The notes below the pieces were generated by a model that saw only the letters and a program-made list of their open reading frames with translations, did not search any database and was not told the DNA's origin. A program made the position numbers and the translations under genes. A DNA stretch of 64,000 nt from Haloferax marinisediminis (lineage in GTDB: Archaea > Halobacteriota > Halobacteria > Halobacteriales > Haloferacaceae): assembly GCF_009674585.1 (NCBI RefSeq), contig NZ_WKJP01000001.1, forward strand, positions 2,542,001 to 2,606,000. The letters are read 5' to 3'. This document shows positions 8,897 to 17,841 of the stretch, piece after piece (within the stretch, counting starts at the first letter, position 1; the number at the start of each line of letters is the position of its first letter).

Positions 8897-9675
8897 TGCA
8901 GTCGCCGCGTGCTCTCGACGAGCGGATGCCGGGCGTAGTCGACGATGTCGATGTCGTCGATAGAGCGGAGTCCTTCCTTCTCGGCGGTGCGTTGCATCCC
9001 GAGTTCGACGGGGTCGTCGATGACGATGACGTACGCGTCCATCTCGTCCATGTCGATGCTGTCGGCAGCCAGTGCACGGTGGTGACCGTCGGCCAACAGC
9101 ATCGTGCCGTTGTTGTCGATGACGACGAGTGGTTCTGCGAGACCGCGTACGAGTTCGTACTTCCGCCCTTCCAACTCGTCGGCGTACACTCGCGCTTGCG
9201 TCGGAATGAGGCCAGAGATGGTAATCTTCCGTCGTTCTTGATGGACGGTGATGCCGTGAATCTGTTCGAGCGTCCGCATGAGTTTCCCGACCTTCTCGGG
9301 CGTCGCGCGCTCGATTTGACTTCGAATGACGTCGGTGTTCGAGATGATACCGACGAGATTGCCGGCGTCGTCGACGACCGGCAGTTTCTGGATGCCCGAG
9401 CGGAGGATGACCCGGGCGGCGTCGTTGATGTCCATCTCGGGGTGTGCGACGACGAGGTCTGTCGCCATCACGGTCTCGATTGGTTCGTCGTCGTCCGCGA
9501 GGAGGATATCGCGAGCAGTGACGAAGCCTTCGACTTTGCGGCCTTCACAGACAGGAAACCCGTTGTGGCCGTCGCTTTCGGCGATGCGGCGGGCCACGTC
9601 TGCGACCGTGTTGCTCGGAGAGACGGTCTGAACCTCGCGAGTCATGTACTCTTTGACGGTCGCTTTTGTACTCAT
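8893..9675 (-). CDS. CBS-domain pair fused to ParB-like domain
   Basis: A 260-residue soluble protein. Residues ~1-120 are two CBS repeats (VKEYMTREVQTVSPSNTVADVARRI; METDLV-like VMATDLVVAHPEMDINDAA), an adenosine-nucleotide-sensing module. Residues ~150-235 resemble the ParB/Srx fold, with LLADGHHRALAA in the position of the ParB catalytic box. There is no helix-turn-helix DNA-binding domain, so chromosome partition is unlikely; an enzymatic or regulatory role is more plausible. It is the first gene of an operon whose stop overlaps the ABC ATPase start (ATGA), suggesting it senses something for the transporter. That link is inference. Confidence 0.82.
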   Translation of the reverse strand: MSTKATVKEYMTREVQTVSPSNTVADVARRIAESDGHNGFPVCEGRKVEGFVTARDILLADDDEPIETVMATDLVVAHPEMDINDAARVILRSGIQKLPVVDDAGNLVGIISNTDVIRSQIERATPEKVGKLMRTLEQIHGITVHQERRKITISGLIPTQARVYADELEGRKYELVRGLAEPLVVIDNNGTMLLADGHHRALAADSIDMDEMDAYVIVIDDPVELGMQRTAEKEGLRSIDDIDIVDYARHPLVESTRRLQ

Positions 9676-9765
9676 CCCTCCGACGTAGGGCGACCGGCGG
9701 CAAAAGCGTGGTGGGGGATAGTGGGTGATTCGCCGTCAGACACACGGACACTCGGGGAGCGTCGA

Positions 9766-11223
9766 CTACTCGTCCAATGGGTACTCGAACGTGACGTCCA
9801 CGTCCAGACGCGGGGTAGAGGGTGGGTGTTCGAGTGTCTCGTAGATGCGTCCAGCGACGATTTCCGTGACGATCGTTGCGAGCGACTCCCGAGAGTCGTC
9901 GCCGACGTCGGCTAAGATGCCGAGTGGAATCTGCGCGCCCGCCATATCTGCGTGCCCACCGGCGCTTCCGATGGGGCCGAGTGCGTCACGGAACATCTCG
10001 CCGAGGTCGACACGGCCACCCTGTGCGCGCCCGGAGACGTACACCGTCCCATCCATCACACCGTAGACGATGGTGACGTCGATGCCGTCCATCCCAAGCA
10101 GGTGGTCGGCGGCCTGTGCGAGCGCATCTCGCTCCCGGATGTCGCCCACGTTCGACGTGAGTATCTCGCCACGAACGTCTCGGTTCGAGATGCTGCGCGC
10201 GAGCGTCATCATCGTGTCGGAGGTCATACTCGGCGTCTCGACCCGTTCTAAGAGGTCGGTGTCGACCTGTGGGAAGAGGTACGCGGCGGCCTCGAAGTCG
10301 GCGGTCGAGACCTCTCGTGTGAAGTCGTCGGTGTCGACGCGAATCCCGAACAGGAGTGCTGTCGCGACCTGTCTGTCAGGGACGATGCCGAGTCGCTCGA
10401 GATACTCCGTGAGGAGTGTACTCGTCGCGCCGGCACCGCTTCTGAGGTCGACGTAGGTGGCTTCGACCGGTGCCCGTGGTGGGTGGTGGTCGACGACGAT
10501 GTCTATCGTCGTCTCCGTCGGCAGGCGGTCGTTGACACCGGGGCGCGAGTGGTCGACGAGGGCGTACCCTGCGTACCGCCCCGGTGGTGGTGCCTCGTCG
10601 AGGACGCGAAGGTTGATGTCGAGGAGATTCACCAACGCTCGGTTCTCCTGGTGAGAGATATCCCCGAAGTAACAGATGTCGGCTTCGACGTTCGCGCGTT
10701 CCGCAATCGACTGTAACGCTAACCCGGAGGCGATTGCGTCGGGGTCAGGGTTGTCGTGCATCACGATTGCGAGTGGGCCGTCGAGACCCCGGAGAACCCG
10801 CATCAAACGAGCGAGTCGTTCGCTGTGGGCCGTCCCGGCGGCGTCGTAGATGCGGTCTGCGACGGTTCGGGTTGGGTCGATGAGTTCGTCGGCGACGCGT
10901 TCGATAGCCGCACGGGCCGCCTCGCTCGGGTCGTTCCCGAGGGAGACGACGAGTGACGCGTCGGGGAAGTGCTCACGTGCCACCGTCGCAATCTCTCGGT
11001 TCTCGTCTGCAGAGTCTGCAGCGACGACAACTACGTCGGCGTACTCCGGATAGTTCGTCGGGTCTTTCGGGTCGCCTGCTGTCGCCGCAATGCCGTCGGC
11101 ACGGAAATCGTCGGCCAGCCCTTTCCGGTCGGTGACGACGATAACTGAACCGGACTTGTCGGCGAGTTTCTCGACGAGGGTTCCACCGACAGACCCACAG
11201 CCGAGAACCAGGCGACGTACCAT
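9766..11223 (-). CDS. TrkA-N / DHH-DHHA1 phosphoesterase fusion
   Basis: A two-part soluble protein of 485 residues. Residues 1-~135 are a TrkA-N/RCK Rossmann domain (VLGCGSVGGTLVEKL at the very start, then VIVVTDRKG). Residues ~165-480 are a DHH phosphoesterase: MHDNPDPDAIASG, ALVDHSRPG, the diagnostic DHHP in DIVVDHHPP, and a DHHA1 module with GGHADMAGA. Relatives cleave nucleotide phosphodiesters such as nanoRNA, pAp or cyclic di-AMP. The start at 11223 opens the Rossmann fold immediately. The RCK-like half would fit a nucleotide- or K+-linked signalling role, which is inferred. Confidence 0.88.
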   Translation of the reverse strand: MVRRLVLGCGSVGGTLVEKLADKSGSVIVVTDRKGLADDFRADGIAATAGDPKDPTNYPEYADVVVVAADSADENREIATVAREHFPDASLVVSLGNDPSEAARAAIERVADELIDPTRTVADRIYDAAGTAHSERLARLMRVLRGLDGPLAIVMHDNPDPDAIASGLALQSIAERANVEADICYFGDISHQENRALVNLLDINLRVLDEAPPPGRYAGYALVDHSRPGVNDRLPTETTIDIVVDHHPPRAPVEATYVDLRSGAGATSTLLTEYLERLGIVPDRQVATALLFGIRVDTDDFTREVSTADFEAAAYLFPQVDTDLLERVETPSMTSDTMMTLARSISNRDVRGEILTSNVGDIRERDALAQAADHLLGMDGIDVTIVYGVMDGTVYVSGRAQGGRVDLGEMFRDALGPIGSAGGHADMAGAQIPLGILADVGDDSRESLATIVTEIVAGRIYETLEHPPSTPRLDVDVTFEYPLDE

Positions 11224-11313
11224 ACTAGCACGGTGGCCGTCCGCCCGCAAAACCCTACCGTCATCCGATTCGGCGATGATATTATGTTATGTCGTACCAT
11301 GGCGCACAATACG

Positions 11314-11697
11314 ATGGAACTCGAATCACAACTCGTCCCCGAATCTCGCGCTGAAGCCATCGTCCGGACCTGCCGAACCGTCGTCGGTGACGACCTCCGA
11401 AGTGTCACCTACTTCACGCACGACCGTTGTGAGCAGATTTACCTCCGGTCGGACCTCGAAGCAGATGCAGACTTGACCGGGTTCGTCGAACACGAGACCG
11501 ACGGGTTCCAAGCACGGACCGCCTACCGAGGGTCTGAACTCGGCAACTACCGCTACACGGTTCGTGCGTTCGAACACGGGTACTTGACGCGTGTCACGGT
11601 AGCCAACAAGGGCGTGTTCGTCACCACCGATGGACTCACGCTCCGACGCTCGGAAGAACTCGCGTCGGCACTCTCAGAGCTGTTGCGTCCGAAATAA
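11314..11697 (+). CDS. Small conserved haloarchaeal protein (127 aa)
   Basis: A soluble protein of unknown function (MELESQLVPESRAEAIVRTCR... TYFTHDRCEQIYLRSDLEADADL... LRRSEELASALSELL). The alternation of predicted strands (RYTVRAFEHGYLTRVTV, GVFVTTDGL) and flanking helices suggests a compact alpha/beta domain. Two in-frame ATGs are possible: 11299 and 11314. The TATA-like element at 11279-11288 is ~30 nt from 11314 but only ~15 nt from 11299, so 11314 fits leaderless initiation better. It diverges from the TrkA/DHH gene and converges on nuoN. Confidence 0.65.
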   Translation: MELESQLVPESRAEAIVRTCRTVVGDDLRSVTYFTHDRCEQIYLRSDLEADADLTGFVEHETDGFQARTAYRGSELGNYRYTVRAFEHGYLTRVTVANKGVFVTTDGLTLRRSEELASALSELLRPK

Positions 11698-11732
11698 GAG
11701 AATAAAATCGGGTTTTCAGGCCGTCAGTGCGC

Positions 11733-13253
11733 TCAGAAGAGCGCCGCAGCGACGGTCTGTGCCGTCTCGATGACGGGCTGGAAGCCGGGCAGCAGGAGGA
11801 CCGTACCGACCGCGGCGAAGATGACCGCGACGTACAGACCGACTGGCTGGCTTCCGATTTCGAGCGGCTTCGACGGCTCTTCGATCCACATCGCCTTGAC
11901 GACGCGACTGTAGTAGAACAGCGACAGTGCGCTGTTCACGGCGCCGACGGCGGCGAGCCACCAGAAGCCGGACTCGATGGCCGAGTAGAACAGGGCGTAC
12001 TTCGAGACGAAGCCACCGAACGGTGGGAGCCCTGCCAGCGAGAACATGAAGATGGTCATCGCCGTCGCGGCGATTGGCACCTTCGTCGCGAGACCGTTGT
12101 AGTCCTCGAAGGTTCGGCCGATGCCCCACTTCTCGACCATGGCGATGAACAGGAACGCACCCGTGTTCATGAAGCCGTAGACGAGCAGGTGGGCCATACT
12201 CGCGCCGAGAACGTCGCCGTTTGCGACACCACCGTCGACGGTGATGGCCGCGAGGCCGATGAGCGCGTAGCCAGCGTGTCCAATCGAGGAGTACGCGAGC
12301 ATGCGCTTGACGTTCTCTTGGGTCGCGGCCGCGAAGTTACCGAGCGTCATCGTGACGACGGCGAGGATCGCGAACAGAATCGACCAATCGACGCCACCGC
12401 CACCGAGCGAGGCGACGATGTCGAGGGGGAACGCGACGGTGAAGACGCGGAAGGCGACGGCGAAACCGGCAGCCTTCGACGCCGACGAGAGGAACGCACT
12501 GACGGGTGCGGGCGCGCCCTCGTAGGCCTCCGGCGCCCAGAAGTGGAACGGCACGGAGGCGGTCTTGAAGGCGAATCCACCAGCGATCATCAGCACGCCG
12601 AGTCCGAGCACACCGACGAGTTGGTCGGCGTCAGACAGACCGGCCGCGACGTCCGGGAGGACGAGCGAGCCGGTGACGGCGAACACGAGGCTGATACCGA
12701 ACGCGAACACCGCGGACGACACAGCACCGATGAGGAAGTACTTCAGACCCGCTTCGATGCTGCCGCGGTCCTTCTTGAGGAACGCGACGAGTGCGTACGA
12801 CGGCAGCGAGGCGAGTTCGAGGCTGACGAAGACCGTCGCCAGCGAGTTCGACATCGCCATGAGCGTCATCCCGGTCGCAGCGAACATCACGAGCGAGTAG
12901 AACTCGCCCTGATAGCGCTGGTCCGAGAGGTAGTCGTACGAGGCGACAGAGACCATCGCGGCGACACTCGTGAAGATGAGCGTGAAGAACAGGCTCATCC
13001 CGTCGACGACGAGTGCATCGCCGTACAGCGAGATGGCGCCACCGGTCTCTTCCATGCCGGTTCCTGCGAGGAGGAACCAGGCAGCGATGCCGCCAGCGGC
13101 GAGCGAACCGAGCGTCGCCGTGCCGGCGAGCAGACTGTTGTTCGACGTGTCCGGGTCGATGGTGTCGATGAGCAGCAAGAGGAGACCCGTCAGCGCGAGC
13201 ACGATGGCGGGTGCCGTCGCCGCCCAGTCAGGGAGCGTCTGCAGTGGCGTCAT
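11733..13253 (-). CDS. nuoN: NADH-quinone oxidoreductase-like complex I, subunit N
   Basis: One of three antiporter-like proton-pumping subunits of the complex I membrane arm, 506 residues and about 14 helices. The conserved features include FASLELASLPSYALVAF (helix 5 Glu), FKTASVPFHFWAPEAYEGAPAPVSAFLSSASKAAGF (helix 7-8 region with Lys) and MLAYSSIGHAGYALIG. It is the last gene of the nuo operon; its ATG directly abuts the nuoM stop (13253/13254). The haloarchaeal complex works without NuoEFG, so the electron input is not NADH via the usual module. Confidence 0.95.
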   Translation of the reverse strand: MTPLQTLPDWAATAPAIVLALTGLLLLLIDTIDPDTSNNSLLAGTATLGSLAAGGIAAWFLLAGTGMEETGGAISLYGDALVVDGMSLFFTLIFTSVAAMVSVASYDYLSDQRYQGEFYSLVMFAATGMTLMAMSNSLATVFVSLELASLPSYALVAFLKKDRGSIEAGLKYFLIGAVSSAVFAFGISLVFAVTGSLVLPDVAAGLSDADQLVGVLGLGVLMIAGGFAFKTASVPFHFWAPEAYEGAPAPVSAFLSSASKAAGFAVAFRVFTVAFPLDIVASLGGGGVDWSILFAILAVVTMTLGNFAAATQENVKRMLAYSSIGHAGYALIGLAAITVDGGVANGDVLGASMAHLLVYGFMNTGAFLFIAMVEKWGIGRTFEDYNGLATKVPIAATAMTIFMFSLAGLPPFGGFVSKYALFYSAIESGFWWLAAVGAVNSALSLFYYSRVVKAMWIEEPSKPLEIGSQPVGLYVAVIFAAVGTVLLLPGFQPVIETAQTVAAALF

Positions 13254-14783
13254 TTAGAACGCACCTCCCAGTTCGAGAATCGGATTAACCGCCTCCTGAA
13301 TCATGGTGAAGAAGATGTCGGGCTGGACACCGAGCACGATGGTCAGAAGCAGCAGCACCGCGAGCGGTGCCACGTCGTGGAACGGCGCTTCGGTGATTTC
13401 GTAGTCACCATCGAACTCGAAGGGTCCGAAGAGAGTCCGCTGCATCGCGAACAGCAGGTAGCCCGCGACGATGACGATACCAAACATCGCCGCACCGGTG
13501 AACAGCGGCATCGCCGCCATCACCGTGGACTCGAACGCGCCCTTGAAGATGAAGAACTCGGCGGCGAATCCGGCCATGAGCGGGAGGCCCATGTAACCGA
13601 ACGCACCGGCGACGAAGATCCCCGCCGTGACGGGCATCTTGTCCGCCATCCCGGACATGTCCGTGACCATCCGCGTGTGCGTCGTGTTGTAGATGACACC
13701 GACGGCCATGAACATCAGGCCGGAGATGAGGCCGTGGGCGACCATCTGGAAGGTCGCACCGCCGACACCGTAGGTGGTGTAGGCGATGAGACCGAGGATG
13801 ACGTACCCCATCGACGACACGGAGGAGTACGCGACGATGCGCTTGAGGTCCTGTTGTGCCAGCGCGAGGAGTGCGCCGTAGATGACGCTTGCGACGGCAA
13901 CCAGAGCGATAGGCAGCGCGAAGCTACGCGCCGTCTCCGGCAGCATCGTGAAGTTGAACCGAAGCAGGGCGTACGTACCCATCTTCAGGAGCACACCAGC
14001 CAGCATGACCGACGCCGGCGTGGGTGCTTCGACGTGAGCGTCCGGCAGCCACGTGTGGAACGGGACGACCGGGACCTTGACCGCGAATCCGAGGAACATC
14101 GCGATGAACGCGACCGACGCCAGCGCGCTCGCCGAGAGACCGGCGAAACCGCTGAGTTGGCCGGCCTGCAGTGCCTGGGCAATCTCGGGGAGGCGGAGCG
14201 AGGAGATGGAGTCTCCCAGACCGAACACCAGCGAGATGAACCCGATGAACATCACGAGCGACGCGATGTTGGTGTAGACGAAGAACTTGATTGCCGCGTA
14301 CTTGCGGCGGGGGCCGCCCCAGACACCGATGAGGAAGTACATCGGGACGAGGACAGCCTCCCAGAAGACGAACCAGACGAAGAAGTCGAGCGCCGTGAAG
14401 ACGCCGAGGAGGTTCGCCTCCATCAGGAGCATGAGTCCGTAGAACTGCGACTCACGCTCCGAAATGGGGGTCCACGAGCTCAGGATAGCGAGCGTGGTCA
14501 GGATGGTCGTGAGCACGACGAGCGGAAGGCTAATTCCGTCGACGCCGACCATCCAGTGGAGGTCGTACTGACCGAGTTGCAGCCAGACGACGTCTGTCTC
14601 GAACGCGATGTTCCCGCCAAGTAAGGCGTTCCCGCTCGCGTCGTACTGTTGCCACATCAGAAGGCTCCCGAGGACGGGAACCAGACTCAGCGCGAAGGCC
14701 GCCTTGCCGGCATAACGGTCCGGCAGGACGAATGTGACCAGCGCGGCGAGGAACGTGACTGCGATGAGCGCTTCGATTATCAT
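13254..14783 (-). CDS. nuoM: Complex I subunit M
   Basis: Antiporter-like proton-pumping subunit, 509 residues. Family features: FFVWFVFWEAVLVPMYFLIGVWGG (helix 5 Glu), KVPVVPFHTWLPDAHVEAPTPASVMLAGVLLKMG (helix 7-8 Lys residues), IVAYSSVSSMGYVILG and the C-terminal half FFIFKGAF. I choose the ATG at 14783 because it overlaps the nuoL stop as ATGA (14780-14783), the coupling pattern used elsewhere in this operon; an ATG three codons upstream is also open. The gene acts in the membrane arm next to NuoL and NuoN. Confidence 0.95.
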   Translation of the reverse strand: MIIEALIAVTFLAALVTFVLPDRYAGKAAFALSLVPVLGSLLMWQQYDASGNALLGGNIAFETDVVWLQLGQYDLHWMVGVDGISLPLVVLTTILTTLAILSSWTPISERESQFYGLMLLMEANLLGVFTALDFFVWFVFWEAVLVPMYFLIGVWGGPRRKYAAIKFFVYTNIASLVMFIGFISLVFGLGDSISSLRLPEIAQALQAGQLSGFAGLSASALASVAFIAMFLGFAVKVPVVPFHTWLPDAHVEAPTPASVMLAGVLLKMGTYALLRFNFTMLPETARSFALPIALVAVASVIYGALLALAQQDLKRIVAYSSVSSMGYVILGLIAYTTYGVGGATFQMVAHGLISGLMFMAVGVIYNTTHTRMVTDMSGMADKMPVTAGIFVAGAFGYMGLPLMAGFAAEFFIFKGAFESTVMAAMPLFTGAAMFGIVIVAGYLLFAMQRTLFGPFEFDGDYEITEAPFHDVAPLAVLLLLTIVLGVQPDIFFTMIQEAVNPILELGGAF

Positions 14784-16801
14784 GCGAACCAACCTCCAAT
14801 GAGGCCAAGACCAAGCAGCAGGGCCGTCAGACCGAGCGTCAGGAGTGCCGCGTAGTTGCTCACCACACCGGTCTGGATGCGCTTCATACGCGAACCGATG
14901 AACAGGCTGACGCTGGAGACGCCGTTAACGACGCCGTCGATGACGCCCTGGTCGAACTTGTCGAGGACGCGCGAGATGGGCTGGACGACGCCAGTGGCGA
15001 TCCAGACCTGGTACTCGTCTTGGTAGTAGTTGTTGTACAGTACGGTCTTGATGCTCCCGAGCTTCTCCGTGTGTTCGACGGGTTCGGGGACGTTGTACAG
15101 CACGTACGCGAGCGCGGCACCGCCGAGTGCGAGGCCGAGCGAGACAGCGGCACCGATGGCCACCGTCGTCGCCTCACCACCGATGTAGCTCGAACTGTAC
15201 GGGAGGAGTTCGGCGTAGTGGTGCGCGTTCAGCGAGTCGAAGCTTCCGTCGAGGAACTGGTGCAGGAAGTCGATTCCCTTGATGCCGAGGAGCTTCTCGA
15301 CGGGAACCATGTTGACCAGCCCGGCCGTCGTGGCGAGCACGCCGAGGACGACGAGCGGGGCTTTGACGTTCCAGTGAACACCGTGTGGGTCCCGTGCCGT
15401 CTCGGACCGGGGCTCACCGTGGAAGGTGAGGAACACCATCCGGAAGGTGTAGAAGCCGGTGAAGAAGACGGCGAGCAGGCCCATCGCGTAGGCGGCCAGC
15501 AGAATCGGACTGCCGCCGAGCCCGTGGATGAGCGTCTCGTACAGCACCTCGTCCTTCGACCAGAAGCCGGCGAACGGGACGATACCCGCGAGCGCGAGCG
15601 ACCCGGCGAGGAACGTGTAGTAGGTCACGGGCATCTTCTTCTTCAGACCGCCCATGTCCCACATGTTCTCGTTGTGGTGCATCGCGATGATGACCGACCC
15701 TGCGCCAAGGAACAGGAGCGCCTTGAAGAAGGCGTGGGTCATGAGGTGGAACGTCGCGGCGACGTAGCCACCGGCACCGAGGCCGAGCATCATGTAGCCG
15801 TACTGGCTGATGGTCGAGTACGCGAGCACCTGCTTGATTTCTTTCTTGACGACACCCATCGTCGCCGCGAAGAGGGCGGTGAAGCCCCCGATGAGGGCGA
15901 TGATGGCGAGCGTCGTCGGGGTCAGCGCGTAGAACCCGTACATCCGGGCGACGAGGTAGACACCGGCCGCAACCATCGTCGCTGCGTGGATGAGTGCGGA
16001 GACCGGGGTCGGACCTTCCATCGCGTCCGGAAGCCACGTGTGCAGGGGGAACTGCGCGGACTTGCCGACGACGCCTCCGAGAACGAGGAGGCCGACGACG
16101 GTGAACCACGCCTGTTCGCCCATGCCGAGGAACGTGTTGACCGAGTGTTCGCCAGCGAGCGCTTCCTCGGCGAGTACCGGGAACGCTTCGGGGCCGGCGA
16201 AGGCCGCAGAGCCGAACGTCGCGAAGACCGCGACGACACCGATGAGGAAGAAGTAGTCACCAAAGCGGGTGACGAGGAACGCCTTCTTCGCTGCACTCGG
16301 TGGGCCGTCCTGGCGGAACCAGAAGCCGATGAGCAGGTAGGAACACAGTCCCACGAGCTCGAAGAACATGAACGCCATGAGCAGGTTGTCTGCGACGACG
16401 AACCCGAGCATGGAGGCGGTGAACAGGCCGAGACCGGCGTAGTAGCGCGGGAGGCCCGTCTCGCCTTCGTCGTTCATGTAGCCGAGACTGAAGACGTGGA
16501 CGAGGAACGCGATGAGCGTCACGATGACCAGCATCATCGACGACAGCGGGTCGATGAGGAGGCCGAACGTGAGGTTGACCGCGTCTAACCCCTCGGCCCA
16601 CGTGTAGATTGTCTGATTGTACGTCTGTCCTCCACTGACGGCGAAGAACGTCGCGACTGCGAGCAGGAACGACCCTGCCGTCGCGCCGATACCCGCCAGT
16701 GCGCCTCCCTTCGGCATGTACCGCCCCGCTCCGAGTGCGATCAGGAACGAGAGGAACGGGAGGAGGACGATGGCCGGAGCGAATTCGAGTATGCCTGCCA
16801 T
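14780..16801 (-). CDS. nuoL: Complex I subunit L
   Basis: Distal proton-pumping subunit, 673 residues. It has the key channel residues E148 (MFFELVGLCSYLLIGFW), K247 (VVGKSAQFPLHTWLP) and a Lys in the helix-12 region (MTHAFFKALLFLGAGSV), plus the long C-terminal extension (~residues 480-673) that contains the lateral helix typical of true NuoL. It starts 4 bp after the nuoK stop. It is a useful comparison for the NuoL-like DabB at 48182-49669, which lacks two of these residues and the long C-terminal arm. Confidence 0.96.
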   Translation of the reverse strand: MAGILEFAPAIVLLPFLSFLIALGAGRYMPKGGALAGIGATAGSFLLAVATFFAVSGGQTYNQTIYTWAEGLDAVNLTFGLLIDPLSSMMLVIVTLIAFLVHVFSLGYMNDEGETGLPRYYAGLGLFTASMLGFVVADNLLMAFMFFELVGLCSYLLIGFWFRQDGPPSAAKKAFLVTRFGDYFFLIGVVAVFATFGSAAFAGPEAFPVLAEEALAGEHSVNTFLGMGEQAWFTVVGLLVLGGVVGKSAQFPLHTWLPDAMEGPTPVSALIHAATMVAAGVYLVARMYGFYALTPTTLAIIALIGGFTALFAATMGVVKKEIKQVLAYSTISQYGYMMLGLGAGGYVAATFHLMTHAFFKALLFLGAGSVIIAMHHNENMWDMGGLKKKMPVTYYTFLAGSLALAGIVPFAGFWSKDEVLYETLIHGLGGSPILLAAYAMGLLAVFFTGFYTFRMVFLTFHGEPRSETARDPHGVHWNVKAPLVVLGVLATTAGLVNMVPVEKLLGIKGIDFLHQFLDGSFDSLNAHHYAELLPYSSSYIGGEATTVAIGAAVSLGLALGGAALAYVLYNVPEPVEHTEKLGSIKTVLYNNYYQDEYQVWIATGVVQPISRVLDKFDQGVIDGVVNGVSSVSLFIGSRMKRIQTGVVSNYAALLTLGLTALLLGLGLIGGWFA

Positions 16802-16805
16802 AGAT

Positions 16806-17108
16806 TTACCACCTCATCGTCGTTGCTTCGGTGACGTCGACGCCGTCGAAGTTGCGGTACAGCACGAGGATGATGCCGATACCGACTGCGACTTCAGCGG
16901 CGGCGAGCGCCATCGTGAAGAGGCCGAACGTCTGGCCCGTCACGTTGCCCCAGTAGTAGGAGAACGCGACGAGGTTGATGTTGGCTGCGTTCAGCATCAG
17001 TTCGACCGACATCAGGAACAACAGCGCGTTGCGCCGGGTGAGCAGGCCGAAGAGGCCGATGCAGAACACCGCGGCCGACAGAACGAGGTAGTACTGTCCG
17101 GGTACCAT
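16806..17108 (-). CDS. nuoK: Complex I subunit K
   Basis: Small 100-residue membrane subunit with three helices. It has the two conserved buried acidic residues expected in NuoK: one in LLFLMSVELMLNAANINLVAF (helix 2) and one in LFTMALAAAEVAVGIGIILVLY (helix 3). It forms part of the proton path next to NuoA and NuoJ. Its ATG overlaps the end of nuoJ2 by one nucleotide. Confidence 0.95.
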   Translation of the reverse strand: MVPGQYYLVLSAAVFCIGLFGLLTRRNALLFLMSVELMLNAANINLVAFSYYWGNVTGQTFGLFTMALAAAEVAVGIGIILVLYRNFDGVDVTEATTMRW

Positions 17109-17479
17109 TACTGGTCACCCTCCTCGTCGTTGTCGAACAGCGTGCACTTCAGTTCTTGACCACCGTCGGCCAGAATCGTCCGCATCTCGCCGCTCTCTCC
17201 CTCGCGACGTGCGAGGAGGACAGCGCCAACGAGTGCGGCGACGAGCACGAGGTCGATAATCTCGAACGCGACGAGCATGCTCTCGCCCTCGACGCTGCCG
17301 AAGCCGAGGTTGAACATCGTGTAGCCGATGCTCGCGGTCAGATTAGCGCCCTCTGCGAATCCCTGTGGGTTCGGGAACGACGCACCGAGGAACACGACTG
17401 CCATCACGACGAACAGTGCGACGGCAGCGAGTCCAGGTACGAGGTGCGAACCGAGCTTCAACTGCGGTTTCGTGGTCAT
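17108..17479 (-). CDS. nuoJ2: Complex I subunit J, C-terminal half (J2)
   Basis: NuoJ is normally one protein of about 170-200 residues; here it is encoded by two adjacent genes. This 123-residue protein supplies the C-terminal part, with helices at ~15-35 (LVPGLAAVALFVVMAVVFLGA) and ~70-90 (MLVAFEIIDLVLVAALVGAVLLAR). It overlaps nuoJ1 by 4 nt (ATGA at 17476-17479). The split is known from haloarchaea, so it is not a frameshift artefact. Confidence 0.9.
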   Translation of the reverse strand: MTTKPQLKLGSHLVPGLAAVALFVVMAVVFLGASFPNPQGFAEGANLTASIGYTMFNLGFGSVEGESMLVAFEIIDLVLVAALVGAVLLARREGESGEMRTILADGGQELKCTLFDNDEEGDQ

Positions 17480-17736
17480 GTGCGACTCACCTCCGGATTG
17501 ATACGCGTCAGCATCACGGCGAACGTGATGAGAATCAGCACCCCGCCGACGTAGACGAGGATCTGCATGGCGGCGAGGAACTCCGCCTGCAGCATCACGT
17601 AATGCACCGCGACGCTCAAGAGCGCGCCCCCGAGCAGGAGTGCGGAATGCCAGATGTCCCGCACGAGGACGACGCCCAGGCTGCAGCCCACGGTGATGAG
17701 GGCGAACAGCGCGAACGCGATGGTTTCATAAACCAT
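17476..17736 (-). CDS. nuoJ1: Complex I subunit J, N-terminal half (J1)
   Basis: The 86-residue N-terminal half of NuoJ, with three helices (ETIAFALFALITVGCSLGVVLV; LGGALLSVAVHYVMLQAEFLAAMQILVYVGGVLILITFAVML). The conserved Y-V-G-G segment of NuoJ helix 3 is present (ILVYVGGVLILI). It is the first gene after a 105-bp gap in the operon and has a clear Shine-Dalgarno site (AAGGAG at 17745-17750), 8 nt before the ATG, unlike most genes here. Confidence 0.9.
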   Translation of the reverse strand: MVYETIAFALFALITVGCSLGVVLVRDIWHSALLLGGALLSVAVHYVMLQAEFLAAMQILVYVGGVLILITFAVMLTRINPEVSRT

Positions 17737-17744
17737 TGTGTGTG

Positions 17745-17750
17745 TCTCCT
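17745..17750 (-). promoter_or_regulatory. Shine-Dalgarno site for nuoJ1
   Basis: AAGGAG, read on the minus strand, lies 8 nt before the nuoJ1 ATG (17736). After the 105-bp nuoI-nuoJ1 gap, translation cannot be coupled by overlap, and a genuine ribosome site reappears here. I see no strong TATA box in the gap, so continuous transcription from nuoA is likely. Confidence 0.65.
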
Positions 17751-17841
17751 TGAGATATCCCTTTGAACATTTCGAGAACGTCCTCAGCGCCCCGTAGCGG
17801 ACGCAGGCTGACGGTACTCGAACGATTCTCTCGCGGTCATG

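Noticed and set aside
8893-9675. Chromosome partition protein from the ParB-like domain.
   Set aside because: There is no helix-turn-helix DNA-binding domain, no ParA nearby, and the gene is coupled to an ABC exporter.
11727-14624. A 965-codon open frame on the plus strand opposite nuoN and nuoM, and similar long antisense frames opposite the copper ATPase (59728-62208) and dabA (49554-51911).
   Set aside because: They are shadows: high GC with third-position bias keeps the antisense frame open. Their composition is Arg/Glu/Asp/His-rich with no domain, while the opposite strand carries clear conserved proteins.
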